From NCBI GenBank assembly GCA_965232285.1, contig CBDDPL010000004.1, forward strand, positions 744,001-808,000: 64,000 bases of DNA, read 5' to 3'. This DNA is from Denitrobaculum sp965232285 (GTDB lineage Bacteria > Pseudomonadota > Alphaproteobacteria > Kiloniellales > Kiloniellaceae). This document shows positions 9,455 through 18,293 of this stretch, one piece after another; positions within the stretch are counted from its first letter, which is position 1; each line of letters opens with the position of its first letter. A model generated the notes under the pieces. That model did not search any database, was not told the DNA's origin, and worked only from the letters and a program-made list of their open reading frames with translations. The position numbers were made by a program, and so were the translations under genes.

Positions 9455-11338
9455 ATGGCCCAGAACCACGACGATAGTGCCAAGTCAAAGACCTTTTCGC
9501 GCCGGGCGCTGTTCCTGGCCGGGGGCCAGGCTGTATTGTTCTCCGCCCTGGCCGGGCGCATGTACTATCTGCAGATCCTGAAGTCCGACACCTACAAGAC
9601 CCTCGCCGAAGACAACCGCATCAATCTGCGGGTCCTGCCGCCGCCGCGCGGCCGTATTCTCGACCGCTTCGGGGTCGAACTGGCGGTCAACGAGCAGAAC
9701 TACCGCCTGGTGCTGGTGCGCGAGCAGACTCCGGACGTCGAGGCGACCCTGGACGCGCTTGGCGATATCATTTCTCTGTCGGAGCACGACTTCAAACGGG
9801 TGCTGAGAGAGGTCAAGCGCAAGCGGGCCTTCGTACCCGTAACCGTGCGCGACAACCTGAGCTGGGAAGAGGTCAGCAAGATCTCGGTGAACGCGGCCGA
9901 TCTCTCCGGCGCCAGCATCGAGGTGGGGCAAACCCGCTTCTACCCCTATGGTCCGGCCATGGCGCACACCCTGGGTTATGTCGCCGCCGTTTCGGAAAAG
10001 GACCTGACCGGCGAACCTCTGCTCGAACTGCCGGGCTTCCGCATCGGTAAGAACGGCCTGGAGAAGCAGCACGACCTGGTCCTGCGCGGCAAGCAGGGCA
10101 ACAGCCATCTCGAGGTCAATGCCTACGGCCGCGTGATCCGCGAACTCTCGCGCGACGAGGGCGAACCCGGACGCGACGCGGTCCTGACCATGGATGCGGG
10201 ACTGCAGACTTTCGTCCAGCAGCGCCTGATGAGCGAGCTCTCCGCCGCTTGCGTGGTGATGGACATCAAGAACGGCGATGTGCTCGCCATGGGGTCCGTG
10301 CCCAGCTACGATCCGGCCGCTTTCAACCGGGGACTTTCGACTCGCGAGTGGAACGGCCTGGTCAAGGATCATCTCTCGCCCCTGACCAACAAGGCGATCG
10401 CCGGTGCCTATGCGCCCGGTTCGACCTTCAAGATGATTGTCGCCCTGGCGGCCATGAAGGAAGGCATCGGGGCGCAGCATTCGGTCTTCTGTCCCGGCTC
10501 CATGCGCCTGGGCAATTCCAAGTTCCACTGCTGGAAGCGCGGCGGTCACGGCTGGATGGATCTGACCCGGGCGATCCAGCATTCCTGCGATGTCTATTTC
10601 TACGACGTCGCCCGGCGCATCGGCGTCGACAAGATTGCGGCTATGGCCAACCTCCTGGGTTTGGGAGAGACGGTCGGCATTGATCTGCCTGGCGAGCGCT
10701 CGGGTGTGGTCCCGACCAAGGCCTGGAAGCTGGCCAACGTCGGCGAGCCCTGGCAGGGCGGCGAAACGCTAGTGGCCTCGATCGGACAGGGTTTCGTGCT
10801 CTCCACGCCCCTGCAGCTTGCGACCATGACGGCCCGCCTCGCTTCCGGCCTCAAGGTCACGCCGCGCCTGACCCGTGGCTTCAATGACGAAGCCGGCGGG
10901 GTCGCGGAGCCGGATCCGGTCTTCGAACCCCTGGGCCTCCCGGCCGAGCACCTGCGCATCATCCACAACGCCCTGGATGCCGTGACCAACAACCGGCGCG
11001 GCACGGCCTATAAGGCCCGAATCAAGGAAGAGGGCTGGGAGATGGCCGGCAAGACCGGCACCTCGCAGGTCCGCCGCATCACCCTGGCCGAACGCGCCGC
11101 CGGTGTCTTCAAGAACGAGGACCTGCCCTGGCGCCGGCGCGACCACGCGCTCTTCGTCGGCTATGCGCCCGTGCACAATCCGCGCTATGCCTGCGCGGTG
11201 ATCGTCGAGCATGGCGGCGGCGGTTCCAAGACCGCGGCGCCGATCGTGCGCGACATCCTGGTCGAGACCCAGCGCCGCGATCCTTCGGGCACGCCGGCCT
11301 TCCATCTTCAGGTGCAGACACCCGGGCAGGAGACCTGA
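9455..11338 (+). CDS. mrdA: Penicillin-binding protein 2, elongation transpeptidase
   Basis: Cross-links peptidoglycan during cell elongation in the periplasm. It has 627 residues: an N-terminal membrane anchor (about 17-40), the pedestal domain starting near PPPRGRILDRFG, and a transpeptidase domain from about 260. The active-site serine is Ser323 in STFK (323-326); SCD of QHSCDVYFYDV is the SxN-equivalent motif, and KTGTS lies near the end in MAGKTGTSQVRR. The stop is followed two bases later by the rodA ATG, so the two glycan enzymes are made together. Confidence 0.96.
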   Translation: MAQNHDDSAKSKTFSRRALFLAGGQAVLFSALAGRMYYLQILKSDTYKTLAEDNRINLRVLPPPRGRILDRFGVELAVNEQNYRLVLVREQTPDVEATLDALGDIISLSEHDFKRVLREVKRKRAFVPVTVRDNLSWEEVSKISVNAADLSGASIEVGQTRFYPYGPAMAHTLGYVAAVSEKDLTGEPLLELPGFRIGKNGLEKQHDLVLRGKQGNSHLEVNAYGRVIRELSRDEGEPGRDAVLTMDAGLQTFVQQRLMSELSAACVVMDIKNGDVLAMGSVPSYDPAAFNRGLSTREWNGLVKDHLSPLTNKAIAGAYAPGSTFKMIVALAAMKEGIGAQHSVFCPGSMRLGNSKFHCWKRGGHGWMDLTRAIQHSCDVYFYDVARRIGVDKIAAMANLLGLGETVGIDLPGERSGVVPTKAWKLANVGEPWQGGETLVASIGQGFVLSTPLQLATMTARLASGLKVTPRLTRGFNDEAGGVAEPDPVFEPLGLPAEHLRIIHNALDAVTNNRRGTAYKARIKEEGWEMAGKTGTSQVRRITLAERAAGVFKNEDLPWRRRDHALFVGYAPVHNPRYACAVIVEHGGGGSKTAAPIVRDILVETQRRDPSGTPAFHLQVQTPGQET

Positions 11339-11340
11339 CC

Positions 11341-12498
11341 ATGGCGGGACGTTTCAGCAGCATGTCCGGTGGCACGGGACTGACCCTCAGCCAGAAGGTC
11401 TGGTCGATCAACTGGGGCATGGTCTTCCTGGTGCTGATGATCTTCGCCGTCGGCTTTGCGATGCTCTTTTCGGCCGGCAACGGCAACGTCGATCCCTGGG
11501 CTTCGCGTCAGGCCGTCCGCTTCGGGCTCGGCCTCATGGTGATGCTCACCGTGGCGCTGATCGATATCCGCATCTGGTTCCGGTACGCCTACGCCATGTA
11601 CTTCGTGGCGCTGATCCTGTTGGTGGCCGTGGAGGTGATGGGCACTGTCGGCATGGGCGCGCAGCGCTGGATCGATCTTAAAGTCATCCAGCTTCAGCCC
11701 TCGGAAGTCATGAAGGTCTGTCTGATCCTGGCTCTGGCGCGCTATTTCAACGGTGTCTCGGTCGAGGATATCGGCCGCCCGACCTATCTTTTGGTGCCGC
11801 TGATGCTGATTGCCGCGCCGGCGGCGCTGGTCCTGAAGCAGCCGGATCTGGGCACCACGGTGATGCTGGTGATGGCGGCCGGTGCGGTCTTCTTCTGTGC
11901 CGGTGTCCGGCTCTGGAAGTTTGCGCTGGTGGGAGCGGCCGGGCTGGCCGCGATCCCGATCGGATGGCAGTTCCTGCACGAGTATCAAAAGGCCCGGGTC
12001 ATGACCTTCATGAACCCGGAGACCGATCCGCTCGGCACCGGCTACCACATCATGCAGGCCATGATCGCCCTCGGCTCCGGCGGCATGTTCGGCAAGGGCT
12101 TTCTGCTTGGCTCCCAGAGCCACCTGAACTTCCTGCCTGAAAAGCAGACCGACTTCATCTTCACCATGCTGGCCGAGGAATTCGGCATGGTCGGCGGCCT
12201 TGCCCTGATGGGCCTCTACATCCTGCTGATCATCTACGGCATCGCGATCGCCCTGCGCGCCCGCAACCAGTTCGGCCGCCTGCTGGCCATTGGCCTGACC
12301 ACCAACCTCTTCCTCTATGTCTTCATCAACATTGCCATGGTTATGGGCCTTATCCCGGTGGTCGGCGTTCCCCTGCCGCTGATCTCCTACGGCGGCACGG
12401 CCATGCTGACGGTGATGGTGGGGCTCGGACTGGTGATCTCGGTCTATGTCCACCGCGACACCTTCATCTCCCGCCGCGGGATGACGGAGCAGCTCTAA
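11341..12498 (+). CDS. rodA: Peptidoglycan glycosyltransferase RodA
   Basis: SEDS-family polymerase that extends glycan strands from lipid II, partnered with PBP2. It has 385 residues and about ten transmembrane helices. Family signatures include GAQRWIDLKVIQLQPSEVMK, KQPDLGTTVML (with the conserved catalytic Asp region) and the C-terminal GVPLPLISYGGTAML. It is the last gene of the mre cluster. No convincing terminator is visible before the tRNA gene 130 bases downstream. Confidence 0.96.
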   Translation: MAGRFSSMSGGTGLTLSQKVWSINWGMVFLVLMIFAVGFAMLFSAGNGNVDPWASRQAVRFGLGLMVMLTVALIDIRIWFRYAYAMYFVALILLVAVEVMGTVGMGAQRWIDLKVIQLQPSEVMKVCLILALARYFNGVSVEDIGRPTYLLVPLMLIAAPAALVLKQPDLGTTVMLVMAAGAVFFCAGVRLWKFALVGAAGLAAIPIGWQFLHEYQKARVMTFMNPETDPLGTGYHIMQAMIALGSGGMFGKGFLLGSQSHLNFLPEKQTDFIFTMLAEEFGMVGGLALMGLYILLIIYGIAIALRARNQFGRLLAIGLTTNLFLYVFINIAMVMGLIPVVGVPLPLISYGGTAMLTVMVGLGLVISVYVHRDTFISRRGMTEQL

Positions 12499-12627
12499 AG
12501 CCAGCTTTTCCTTCAGAAAAGTGACGTCCGGCTTAGGGAAAAGCGGCGGTCTGCGTTTTTTCCGCACCGAAGACCCCGACAAAGCCCTCGACAAGGTCCC
12601 TGCGCTTTGCTATTACCCCGCCTCTCG

Positions 12628-12703
<76 letters not shown>

Positions 12704-12755
12704 TTCCCCCCATCAGAGAGTTCCGGAAGGTCGCAGATCTGGCATCTGTTCGGCC

Positions 12756-13415
12756 TTACATCCCGTACTTCCCCAGGGCGAAGTAGGACTCCTCCGGGAT
12801 TCCCATGGTCGTGAGCAGGTTGGGTTCCGAATGCTCGTCGAAGTGATGGGAGCCGCCCAGGAGGATTGTGCCGGGTTCGGTGTGGTTGGCCGTGGTCAGG
12901 TAGCGCTGGGTCATGTGCTCATTGCGGAACTTCATGGCATCCTCGAAGGGCGTTCCGGCCTTCACCTCGGCGTCGTAGCAGTAGACCGTGACCGCTCGTT
13001 GAACGGCGTGCCGCATGAGGTCCACGTAGGGGATCGCCTGCTTTCCGCGCCCTGTCGACTGATTCAGTGCCTCGAGGCCTCGGTAAAGAAACTCTATGTC
13101 TCCCGAAACCTCAGCTTCGGAACCGCCGCAGGCGAAGGAGATCCCGCCTTCTTCGTCAATGTCGGGGTTAGCCAGGGCCTGAAGACTCTCCTCAAGCGTT
13201 CGCCCTCTCAACTTGTAGTCTTGCTGTTCCGTGAAAAAGCGCTTCACGCGCCCACCGGACATCAGGTCCCAGATGATGGCCCTGGCCACGACGGAATTGT
13301 GGTTCTCGCCGAAGGCGACCGGCCCGGCGGCAAGCAGTTCCTTGGCTCTGGTGAGATGTTCCTGGGCTTCTGCCCGCACGCCGGCATCTGAAACATGCTC
13401 TTCAATCTTTCCCAT
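12756..13415 (-). CDS. EreA/ChaN/TIKI-superfamily-like protein
   Basis: Not a close match to a named family, but four motifs in order recall the EreA/ChaN/TraB-TIKI superfamily of metal-linked hydrolases: GENH at residues 36-39, TEQ at 62-64, RNEHM at 164-168 and GGSHH at 187-191. The ATG at 13415 has GGGGGAG upstream and gives 219 residues; the open frame runs further upstream but with unlikely composition. There is no signal peptide or lipobox, unlike ChaN, so it should be cytoplasmic. Its substrate cannot be told. It is monocistronic and faces away from the molybdenum hydroxylase operon. Confidence 0.55.
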   Translation of the reverse strand: MGKIEEHVSDAGVRAEAQEHLTRAKELLAAGPVAFGENHNSVVARAIIWDLMSGGRVKRFFTEQQDYKLRGRTLEESLQALANPDIDEEGGISFACGGSEAEVSGDIEFLYRGLEALNQSTGRGKQAIPYVDLMRHAVQRAVTVYCYDAEVKAGTPFEDAMKFRNEHMTQRYLTTANHTEPGTILLGGSHHFDEHSEPNLLTTMGIPEESYFALGKYGM

Positions 13416-13779
13416 GACTGCTCCCCCAGCAGTTTGGTTTGTGTTGATACGATAGCCGATAAAGCACCGAAACCGCGACAGGCTTTTTGCGCGGCGAGGA
13501 CAACGGCTTCGCCAGCCTGTCCGGTGCGAAAACACGCCCGATTTCACGCTGGTCCAAAGTATAAATCTGCGCCCGTAGCCTCTTTGAACTTTTGCATGAA
13601 AGATCTGGTCGTTTTGTGACTTGCCGTTTTCATGCGGTTCGTGACACCTTCGCAGTTGAGGTCGGCAACCCAGAGGTGGTCAGGCGGGCCAAAAGATAAC
13701 AACAGAGTCATTCCAACGCGGGTTTTTCGAAGTCCGCGCTGTGGAAGGAAGAAGCACCCGCGGGTGCCTGGAGGGAGCT
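13416..13779. other. Divergent intergenic region, no gene seen
   Basis: These 364 bases separate two divergent genes and should hold promoters for both. No open frame here has coding composition, and I find no long palindrome. The last bases before 13780 contain the strong ribosome site GGAGGGAGCT of the plus-strand operon, and the minus-strand gene has GGGGGAG just inside the other edge. Confidence 0.5.
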
Positions 13780-14637
13780 ATGCAATATCATACGCCCGGC
13801 AGCTTCGACGCTGCCGCTGCGATTGCCGCCAAGGCGGAGGGTGTCACCCGCTTTCTGGCCGGCGGCACCGACGTCCTGGTGCAGTTACGTTCGGACATGG
13901 TTACGCCCGACGTTCTGATCGATATCAAGCAGATCGAAGGTGTGAAGGACATCGTCCGGGAAGAAGGCGGCTGGCGGATCGGCGCGGCCGTTTCCGGCGC
14001 CGAGATGACCGAACATCCGGAACTTTCCAAGGAGTGGCCGGGCGTGGTCGAGGCCATGGACCTGATCGGCTCGACCCAGATTCAGGGGCGGGCGACGCTG
14101 GTCGGCAACCTCTGCAATGGCTCTCCGGCCGCCGACAGTGTACCGGCCATGGTTGCTGCCGGCGCGTCGGTCTCCGTGGTGGGGCCGTCCGGTAGCCGGA
14201 CCATTGCCGTCGAGGACGTGCCGACCGGCCCGGGCCGCACCAGCCTGGAAAAGGGCGAAGTGGTCAGCGCCGTGCACCTGCCGGCGCGGGGCGCGAATGC
14301 CGGTGATGCCTATCTGCGCTTCATTCCCCGCACGGAAATGGACATTGCCGTGGTCGGCTGCGGCGTCAGCCTGCGGCGCGACGGCGCGAAGATCACAGAG
14401 GCCCGGGTGTCACTGGGCGCTGTCGCACCGACGGTCTTGCTGGTGGACGCCGCCGCGCAGGCCCTGATCGGCAGCGAATTGGACGACGCGGCGCTGGATG
14501 CGCTGGCGGCAGCCGCCTCCGCGGCCTGCAATCCGATTAACGACAAACGCGGCACCGTCGAGTTCCGCACCCATGTGGCCGGTGTCCTGGCAAAGCGCGC
14601 CGCCAAGATTGCCTACGACCGAGCTGGGGACGCCTGA
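13780..14637 (+). CDS. Molybdenum hydroxylase, FAD-binding medium subunit
   Basis: Medium subunit of the xanthine dehydrogenase/aldehyde oxidase/CO dehydrogenase family; it passes electrons from the Fe-S clusters to its acceptor. It has 285 residues from the ATG at 13780, which has a strong GGAGGGAGCT ribosome site. The FAD-binding motifs are FLAGGTDVLVQLRSDM near residue 27 and GRATLVGNLCNGSPAADSVPA near 103, followed by the CO_deh_flav_C domain with RTEMDIAVVGCGV. Its stop overlaps the next ATG by one base (TGATG). The substrate of the complex is set by the large subunit and is not known. Confidence 0.9.
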   Translation: MQYHTPGSFDAAAAIAAKAEGVTRFLAGGTDVLVQLRSDMVTPDVLIDIKQIEGVKDIVREEGGWRIGAAVSGAEMTEHPELSKEWPGVVEAMDLIGSTQIQGRATLVGNLCNGSPAADSVPAMVAAGASVSVVGPSGSRTIAVEDVPTGPGRTSLEKGEVVSAVHLPARGANAGDAYLRFIPRTEMDIAVVGCGVSLRRDGAKITEARVSLGAVAPTVLLVDAAAQALIGSELDDAALDALAAAASAACNPINDKRGTVEFRTHVAGVLAKRAAKIAYDRAGDA

Positions 14638-15116
14638 TGAGCAACATTCACGTTACGACGACTGTTAACGGCGACGAGGTCGAGTTCCTTTGCGACCCGC
14701 GCGAGACCCTGCTGGACGTGCTGCGCGACCGGCTGTCCCTGACCGGTGCCAAGGAAGGCTGCGGCACCGGCGACTGCGGTGCCTGTTCGGTCACCGTCGA
14801 CGACCGGCTGGTCTGCTCCTGCCTGATGCTGGGCGCAGAAGCCGAGGGGAAATCCATCGGCACGGTCGAGGGCATCGCGGACGGTGAGACCCTGCATCCG
14901 CTGCAGGAGAAGTTCATCGAGTACGCCGCGCTGCAGTGCGGCGTCTGTACGCCGGGCATCCTGGTGGCGACCAAGGCCCTACTGGAGAAAAACCCGGATC
15001 CCACCGAGACCGAGGTACGCTACTGGCTGGCGGGGAACCTCTGCCGCTGCACCGGTTATGACAAGATCATCCGCGCCGTGATGGATACGGCTGCTGACCT
15101 CAGAAAGGCATCGTGA
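14637..15116 (+). CDS. Molybdenum hydroxylase, 2Fe-2S small subunit
   Basis: Small electron-transfer subunit with two [2Fe-2S] clusters. The plant-ferredoxin-type cluster motif is KEGCGTGDCGACSVTVDDRLVCSC; the second, all-alpha cluster motif is CGVCTPG with CRCTGY near residue 140. At 159 residues it is the normal size for a separate subunit. Start and stop codons overlap those of both neighbours (TGATG at each junction), so the three subunits are translationally coupled. Confidence 0.95.
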   Translation: MSNIHVTTTVNGDEVEFLCDPRETLLDVLRDRLSLTGAKEGCGTGDCGACSVTVDDRLVCSCLMLGAEAEGKSIGTVEGIADGETLHPLQEKFIEYAALQCGVCTPGILVATKALLEKNPDPTETEVRYWLAGNLCRCTGYDKIIRAVMDTAADLRKAS

Positions 15117-17368
15117 TGGCTCCCGACGGAAGTATGACAAACGGTTTCAAGGTTGTCGGCACCCGCCCGAACCGGCCCGACGGCGTGGACAAGGTCACCG
15201 GGCGCGCGAAGTTCGGCGCCGACGCCTACGCACCCGGCATGCTGCATGCGGCCATCGTCCGTTCGCCCCATGCCCATGCGAAGATCCTGAAGATCGACAG
15301 CTCCAAGGCCGAGGCCATGAAGGGCGTGAAGGCGGTCGTGACCCGCGCCGACTTCGCCGAGGGTCTGACCGGTGAGAACTGGAACATTCTCGAAAATGTC
15401 ATGGCCGGCGATACCGCGCTCTACGACGGCCATGCCGTGGCCGCGGTGGCGGCCACCACGGCGCTGGCGGCGCGCGATGCCGCCAAGCTGATCGAGGTGG
15501 AGTACGAACTGCTGCCCCATGTCACCGACGTGGACAAGGCCATGGAAGCCGACGCGCCGGTAATCCGCGAGGGCGCGGCCGACAGCTCCGTGCCCGAAGG
15601 CATGCACCCGAACGTGGTTCGCTATCACGAGAGCGGGCACGGCGACGTCGAGAAGGGCTTCGCCGAAGCGGATCTGGTCGTTGAGGACAGCTTCAAGACC
15701 GAAGCGACCCACCAGGGCTACATCGAACCCCATGCCTGCCTGGCGCAGTTGGGTCCGGACGGCAAGGGCGAGGTCTGGTGCTGCACCCAGGGGCACTTCA
15801 ACGTTCAGAAGGTCTGCGCGGCGCTGGTCGGCACCGACGCCAGTCAGATCCGCGTGACGCCCTCCGAAATCGGTGGTGGCTTCGGTGGCAAGACGGTGGT
15901 CTTCATCGAACCGGTGGCGCTCGCTCTGTCCCGTAAGGCGAACCGTCCGGTCAAGCTGGTGATGAACCGCTCCGAGGTCTTCCGGGCGACCGGCCCGACC
16001 GCTTCGACCTCCATGGACATCAAGATCGGCATGACCAGGGAGGGTAAGATCACCGCGGCGCAGGGTATCTTCCGCCTGCAAGGCGGGGCTTTCCCGGGTG
16101 CGCCGATGGAATTCACGGCCATGTGCGCCTTCGCGCCCTATGCGCTGGAGAACGTGCACCAGGTCGGTTACGACGTGATCACGAACCGTCCGAAACAGGC
16201 GGCTTACCGGGCGCCCGGCTCGCCCATGGCGGCCTTCGCGGTGGAGTCCGTGATCGACGAGCTCTGCAATAAGCTGGATCTGGATCCCATCGAGGTTCGG
16301 CTGAACAACGCCTCGCGCGAGGGCACCAAGGCCTCCTACGGCCCGAAGTTCGAGCGCATCGGTTTGGTGGAAACTCTGGAGGAAGCCAGCGCGCATCCGC
16401 ACTACTCGGCGCCGCTCGGCGAGGGGCAGGGCCGGGGCATCTCCTGCGGCTTCTGGTTCAATCACGGCGGCGAGACGGCGGTTTCTTTGGCATTGTCGGA
16501 AGACGGCACCGTTTCTCTCTCCGTCGGCACGCCGGATATCGGGGGCTCCCGCGCTTCCATGGGGCAGATGGCGGCCGAGGAGTTGGGCATTCCCTACGAG
16601 AAGATCCGCACCACGGTCGCGGATACCGCGACGCTCGGCTACAACGAGATCAGCCACGGCTCCCGCGTGACCTACGCCAGCGGTCTCGCGACCATCAAGG
16701 CGGCGCGAGACGCCGTGAAGAAGCTCTGTGCGCGAGCGGCGGCCAAGTGGGGCATCGATGAGGAAGCGGTGGTCTGGGAAGACGGCTACGCCAAACCCTC
16801 GGGCCCGAACGCCGGTGATTTCGAACCCATGTCGCTGGCCAAGATCGCCAGCAGCATGGGTCAGACCGGCGGCCCGATCGTCGGCCACTACGAAGCCACA
16901 CCGGAAGGCGCCGGGGTCAGCTTCGCGACCCACATCGTCGATGCGGAAGTCGACAAGGAGACCGGCCAGACCAAGGTCGTGCGCTATACCGTGGTGCAGG
17001 ACGCCGGCAAGGCCATCCATCCCACCTATGTGGAGGGGCAATACCAGGGCGGCGCCGCCCAGGGGATCGGCTGGGCGCTGAACGAGGAGTACATCTACGG
17101 CGAGGATGGCCGGCTGCAGAACTCCGGCTTCCTGGATTACCGGATTCCGGTGGCCTCCGACCTGCCCATGATCGACACGGTCATCGTCGAGGTGCCGAAC
17201 CCGGGTCATCCCTATGGTGTCCGGGGCGTTGGCGAAACTTCGATCTGCCCGCCGCTGGCGGCTATCGCCAATGCGGTTTCGAACGCGGCCGGTGTCCGGC
17301 TCAAGGAGCTGCCTATGTCGCCGCCGCGTATTCTGGAAGCTTTGGCGAACCAAAAGGCCGATGGTTGA
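15116..17368 (+). CDS. Molybdenum hydroxylase, molybdopterin-binding large subunit
   Basis: Catalytic subunit carrying the molybdenum-pterin cofactor, about 750 residues. It has the ald_Xan_dh_C domain at the start (RVTGRAKFGADAYAPGMLHAAIVRSPHAHA), the cofactor motif GGGFGGK and the catalytic Glu in RGVGETSICPPLAAIANAV at the end. The active-site loop reads AYRAPG, not the AYRCSFR of true CO dehydrogenase nor the AYRGAGR of form II. It is therefore not a CO dehydrogenase; an N-heterocycle, aldehyde or aromatic acyl-CoA substrate is possible. A GTG lies one codon earlier, but the ATG at 15116 overlaps the previous stop. Its end overlaps a MoaD-like gene. Confidence 0.9.
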   Translation: MAPDGSMTNGFKVVGTRPNRPDGVDKVTGRAKFGADAYAPGMLHAAIVRSPHAHAKILKIDSSKAEAMKGVKAVVTRADFAEGLTGENWNILENVMAGDTALYDGHAVAAVAATTALAARDAAKLIEVEYELLPHVTDVDKAMEADAPVIREGAADSSVPEGMHPNVVRYHESGHGDVEKGFAEADLVVEDSFKTEATHQGYIEPHACLAQLGPDGKGEVWCCTQGHFNVQKVCAALVGTDASQIRVTPSEIGGGFGGKTVVFIEPVALALSRKANRPVKLVMNRSEVFRATGPTASTSMDIKIGMTREGKITAAQGIFRLQGGAFPGAPMEFTAMCAFAPYALENVHQVGYDVITNRPKQAAYRAPGSPMAAFAVESVIDELCNKLDLDPIEVRLNNASREGTKASYGPKFERIGLVETLEEASAHPHYSAPLGEGQGRGISCGFWFNHGGETAVSLALSEDGTVSLSVGTPDIGGSRASMGQMAAEELGIPYEKIRTTVADTATLGYNEISHGSRVTYASGLATIKAARDAVKKLCARAAAKWGIDEEAVVWEDGYAKPSGPNAGDFEPMSLAKIASSMGQTGGPIVGHYEATPEGAGVSFATHIVDAEVDKETGQTKVVRYTVVQDAGKAIHPTYVEGQYQGGAAQGIGWALNEEYIYGEDGRLQNSGFLDYRIPVASDLPMIDTVIVEVPNPGHPYGVRGVGETSICPPLAAIANAVSNAAGVRLKELPMSPPRILEALANQKADG

Positions 17369-17606
17369 GGTCAATCTCTGGTCCGGCCTGAAGGCCTACA
17401 CCGGTGGGCGGGATAAGGTCGAGGTCGAAGCGAAAAACGTGGGCGAGATCCTCCGGGGTCTCGTCCGCGCCTATCCGGAACTGGATCCGGTGATCGAGGC
17501 CGGGGTCTCCGTTGCGGTGGACGGGCGCATCGTGGCCAGTAGTCTGACCGAGCCGGTGAGCGATTCCAGCGAAGTTTACCTGATCCAGCGTCTCAAGGGC
17601 GGGTAG
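17361..17606 (+). CDS. MoaD/ThiS-family sulfur-carrier-like protein
   Basis: A small 81-residue beta-grasp protein that starts inside the end of the large subunit gene (eight-base overlap) and ends in Arg-Leu-Lys-Gly-Gly. The C-terminal Gly-Gly is the hallmark of MoaD and ThiS, which carry sulfur as a thiocarboxylate after adenylation by an E1-like enzyme. The pattern VEVNLWSGLKAYTGG, then ILRGLVRAYPEL, then VAVDGRIV and VYLIQRLKGG fits MoaD. Coupling to a molybdenum hydroxylase suggests a dedicated role in cofactor sulfuration or pterin synthesis; this is inference. No MoaE or MoeB is nearby. Confidence 0.8.
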   Translation: MVEVNLWSGLKAYTGGRDKVEVEAKNVGEILRGLVRAYPELDPVIEAGVSVAVDGRIVASSLTEPVSDSSEVYLIQRLKGG

Positions 17607-17612
17607 GTTTCG

Positions 17613-18158
17613 TCACCGCCACTTGATGGAACAGCCCATCGAGGCCGCCTGCTGCTCCGGGCCGCGGCCTGTCTTTGCAACCAGGCGCATGGCGTCGAGC
17701 AGTTCGGGGCTCCGGTTCGCGGCGTCGCCCATCTTGGCGTCGTCGAGCCGCCCGCGGTACTGCAGTTCTCCCTTGTTGTTCAGACCAAAGAAGTCCGGCG
17801 TGCAGACGGCGCCGTAGGCCCGTCCTACGCTCTGGTCCTCGTCGATCAGATAGGGAAAGCTGAAGCCGTGATCGGCGGCAAAGCGCTTCATTGCGGCCGG
17901 GCTGTCCGCCGGAACTTTATTATAGTCGTTCGACATGACTGCCAGCACGCCGACGCCCTCGTCCTGCAGGGTCTTGGCGTCTGCCACAAGCCGGTCGATG
18001 ATGGCTTTCACGTAGGGGCAGTGGTTGCAGATGAAGGCGATCAGTAAGCCGTTCTCGCCCATGGCGTCTTCCATCTTCTGCGCGACTCCGTCCGGGTCGG
18101 AGAGCGTGAAGGACGGGGCTTTCCAGCCGAAATCGCAGATGGGTGTATCGAGCAGCAT
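17613..18158 (-). CDS. Thioredoxin-fold redoxin (AhpC/TSA-like)
   Basis: A 181-residue thioredoxin-fold protein. The active-site motif is CNHC at residues 44-47 in AFICNHCPYVKAI, and the fold continues with the conserved LIDEDQSVGRAYGAVCTPDFF, where the cis-Pro equivalent follows Thr. There is no signal peptide, so it is cytoplasmic. It is convergent with the MoaD-like gene (six bases apart) and lies downstream of the AhpD-like gene on the same strand, 135 bases away. A role in thiol or peroxide defence is inferred from family and context. Confidence 0.85.
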   Translation of the reverse strand: MLLDTPICDFGWKAPSFTLSDPDGVAQKMEDAMGENGLLIAFICNHCPYVKAIIDRLVADAKTLQDEGVGVLAVMSNDYNKVPADSPAAMKRFAADHGFSFPYLIDEDQSVGRAYGAVCTPDFFGLNNKGELQYRGRLDDAKMGDAANRSPELLDAMRLVAKTGRGPEQQAASMGCSIKWR

Positions 18159-18293
18159 GGCGGCGTTCCTTCGCTTCGGTCATCACCTGATGACTCGTAG
18201 TTTTTCATTGATCGCGTCGGCTGTACAGGGACGCGGAGCTTTCGGGCAGGGGCCGAGGCGGCCGGCCCAGGGGACCGGCCGCTTCCAGCTTGA

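Noticed and set aside
15116..17368. Aerobic carbon monoxide dehydrogenase large subunit (CoxL)
   Set aside because: The active-site loop is AYRAPG and not AYRCSFR or AYRGAGR, so neither CoxL form fits.
15056..17374. 772-codon open frame opposite the molybdenum hydroxylase large subunit
   Set aside because: Shadow of a GC-rich gene; Arg/Asp/His-rich translation with no domain.
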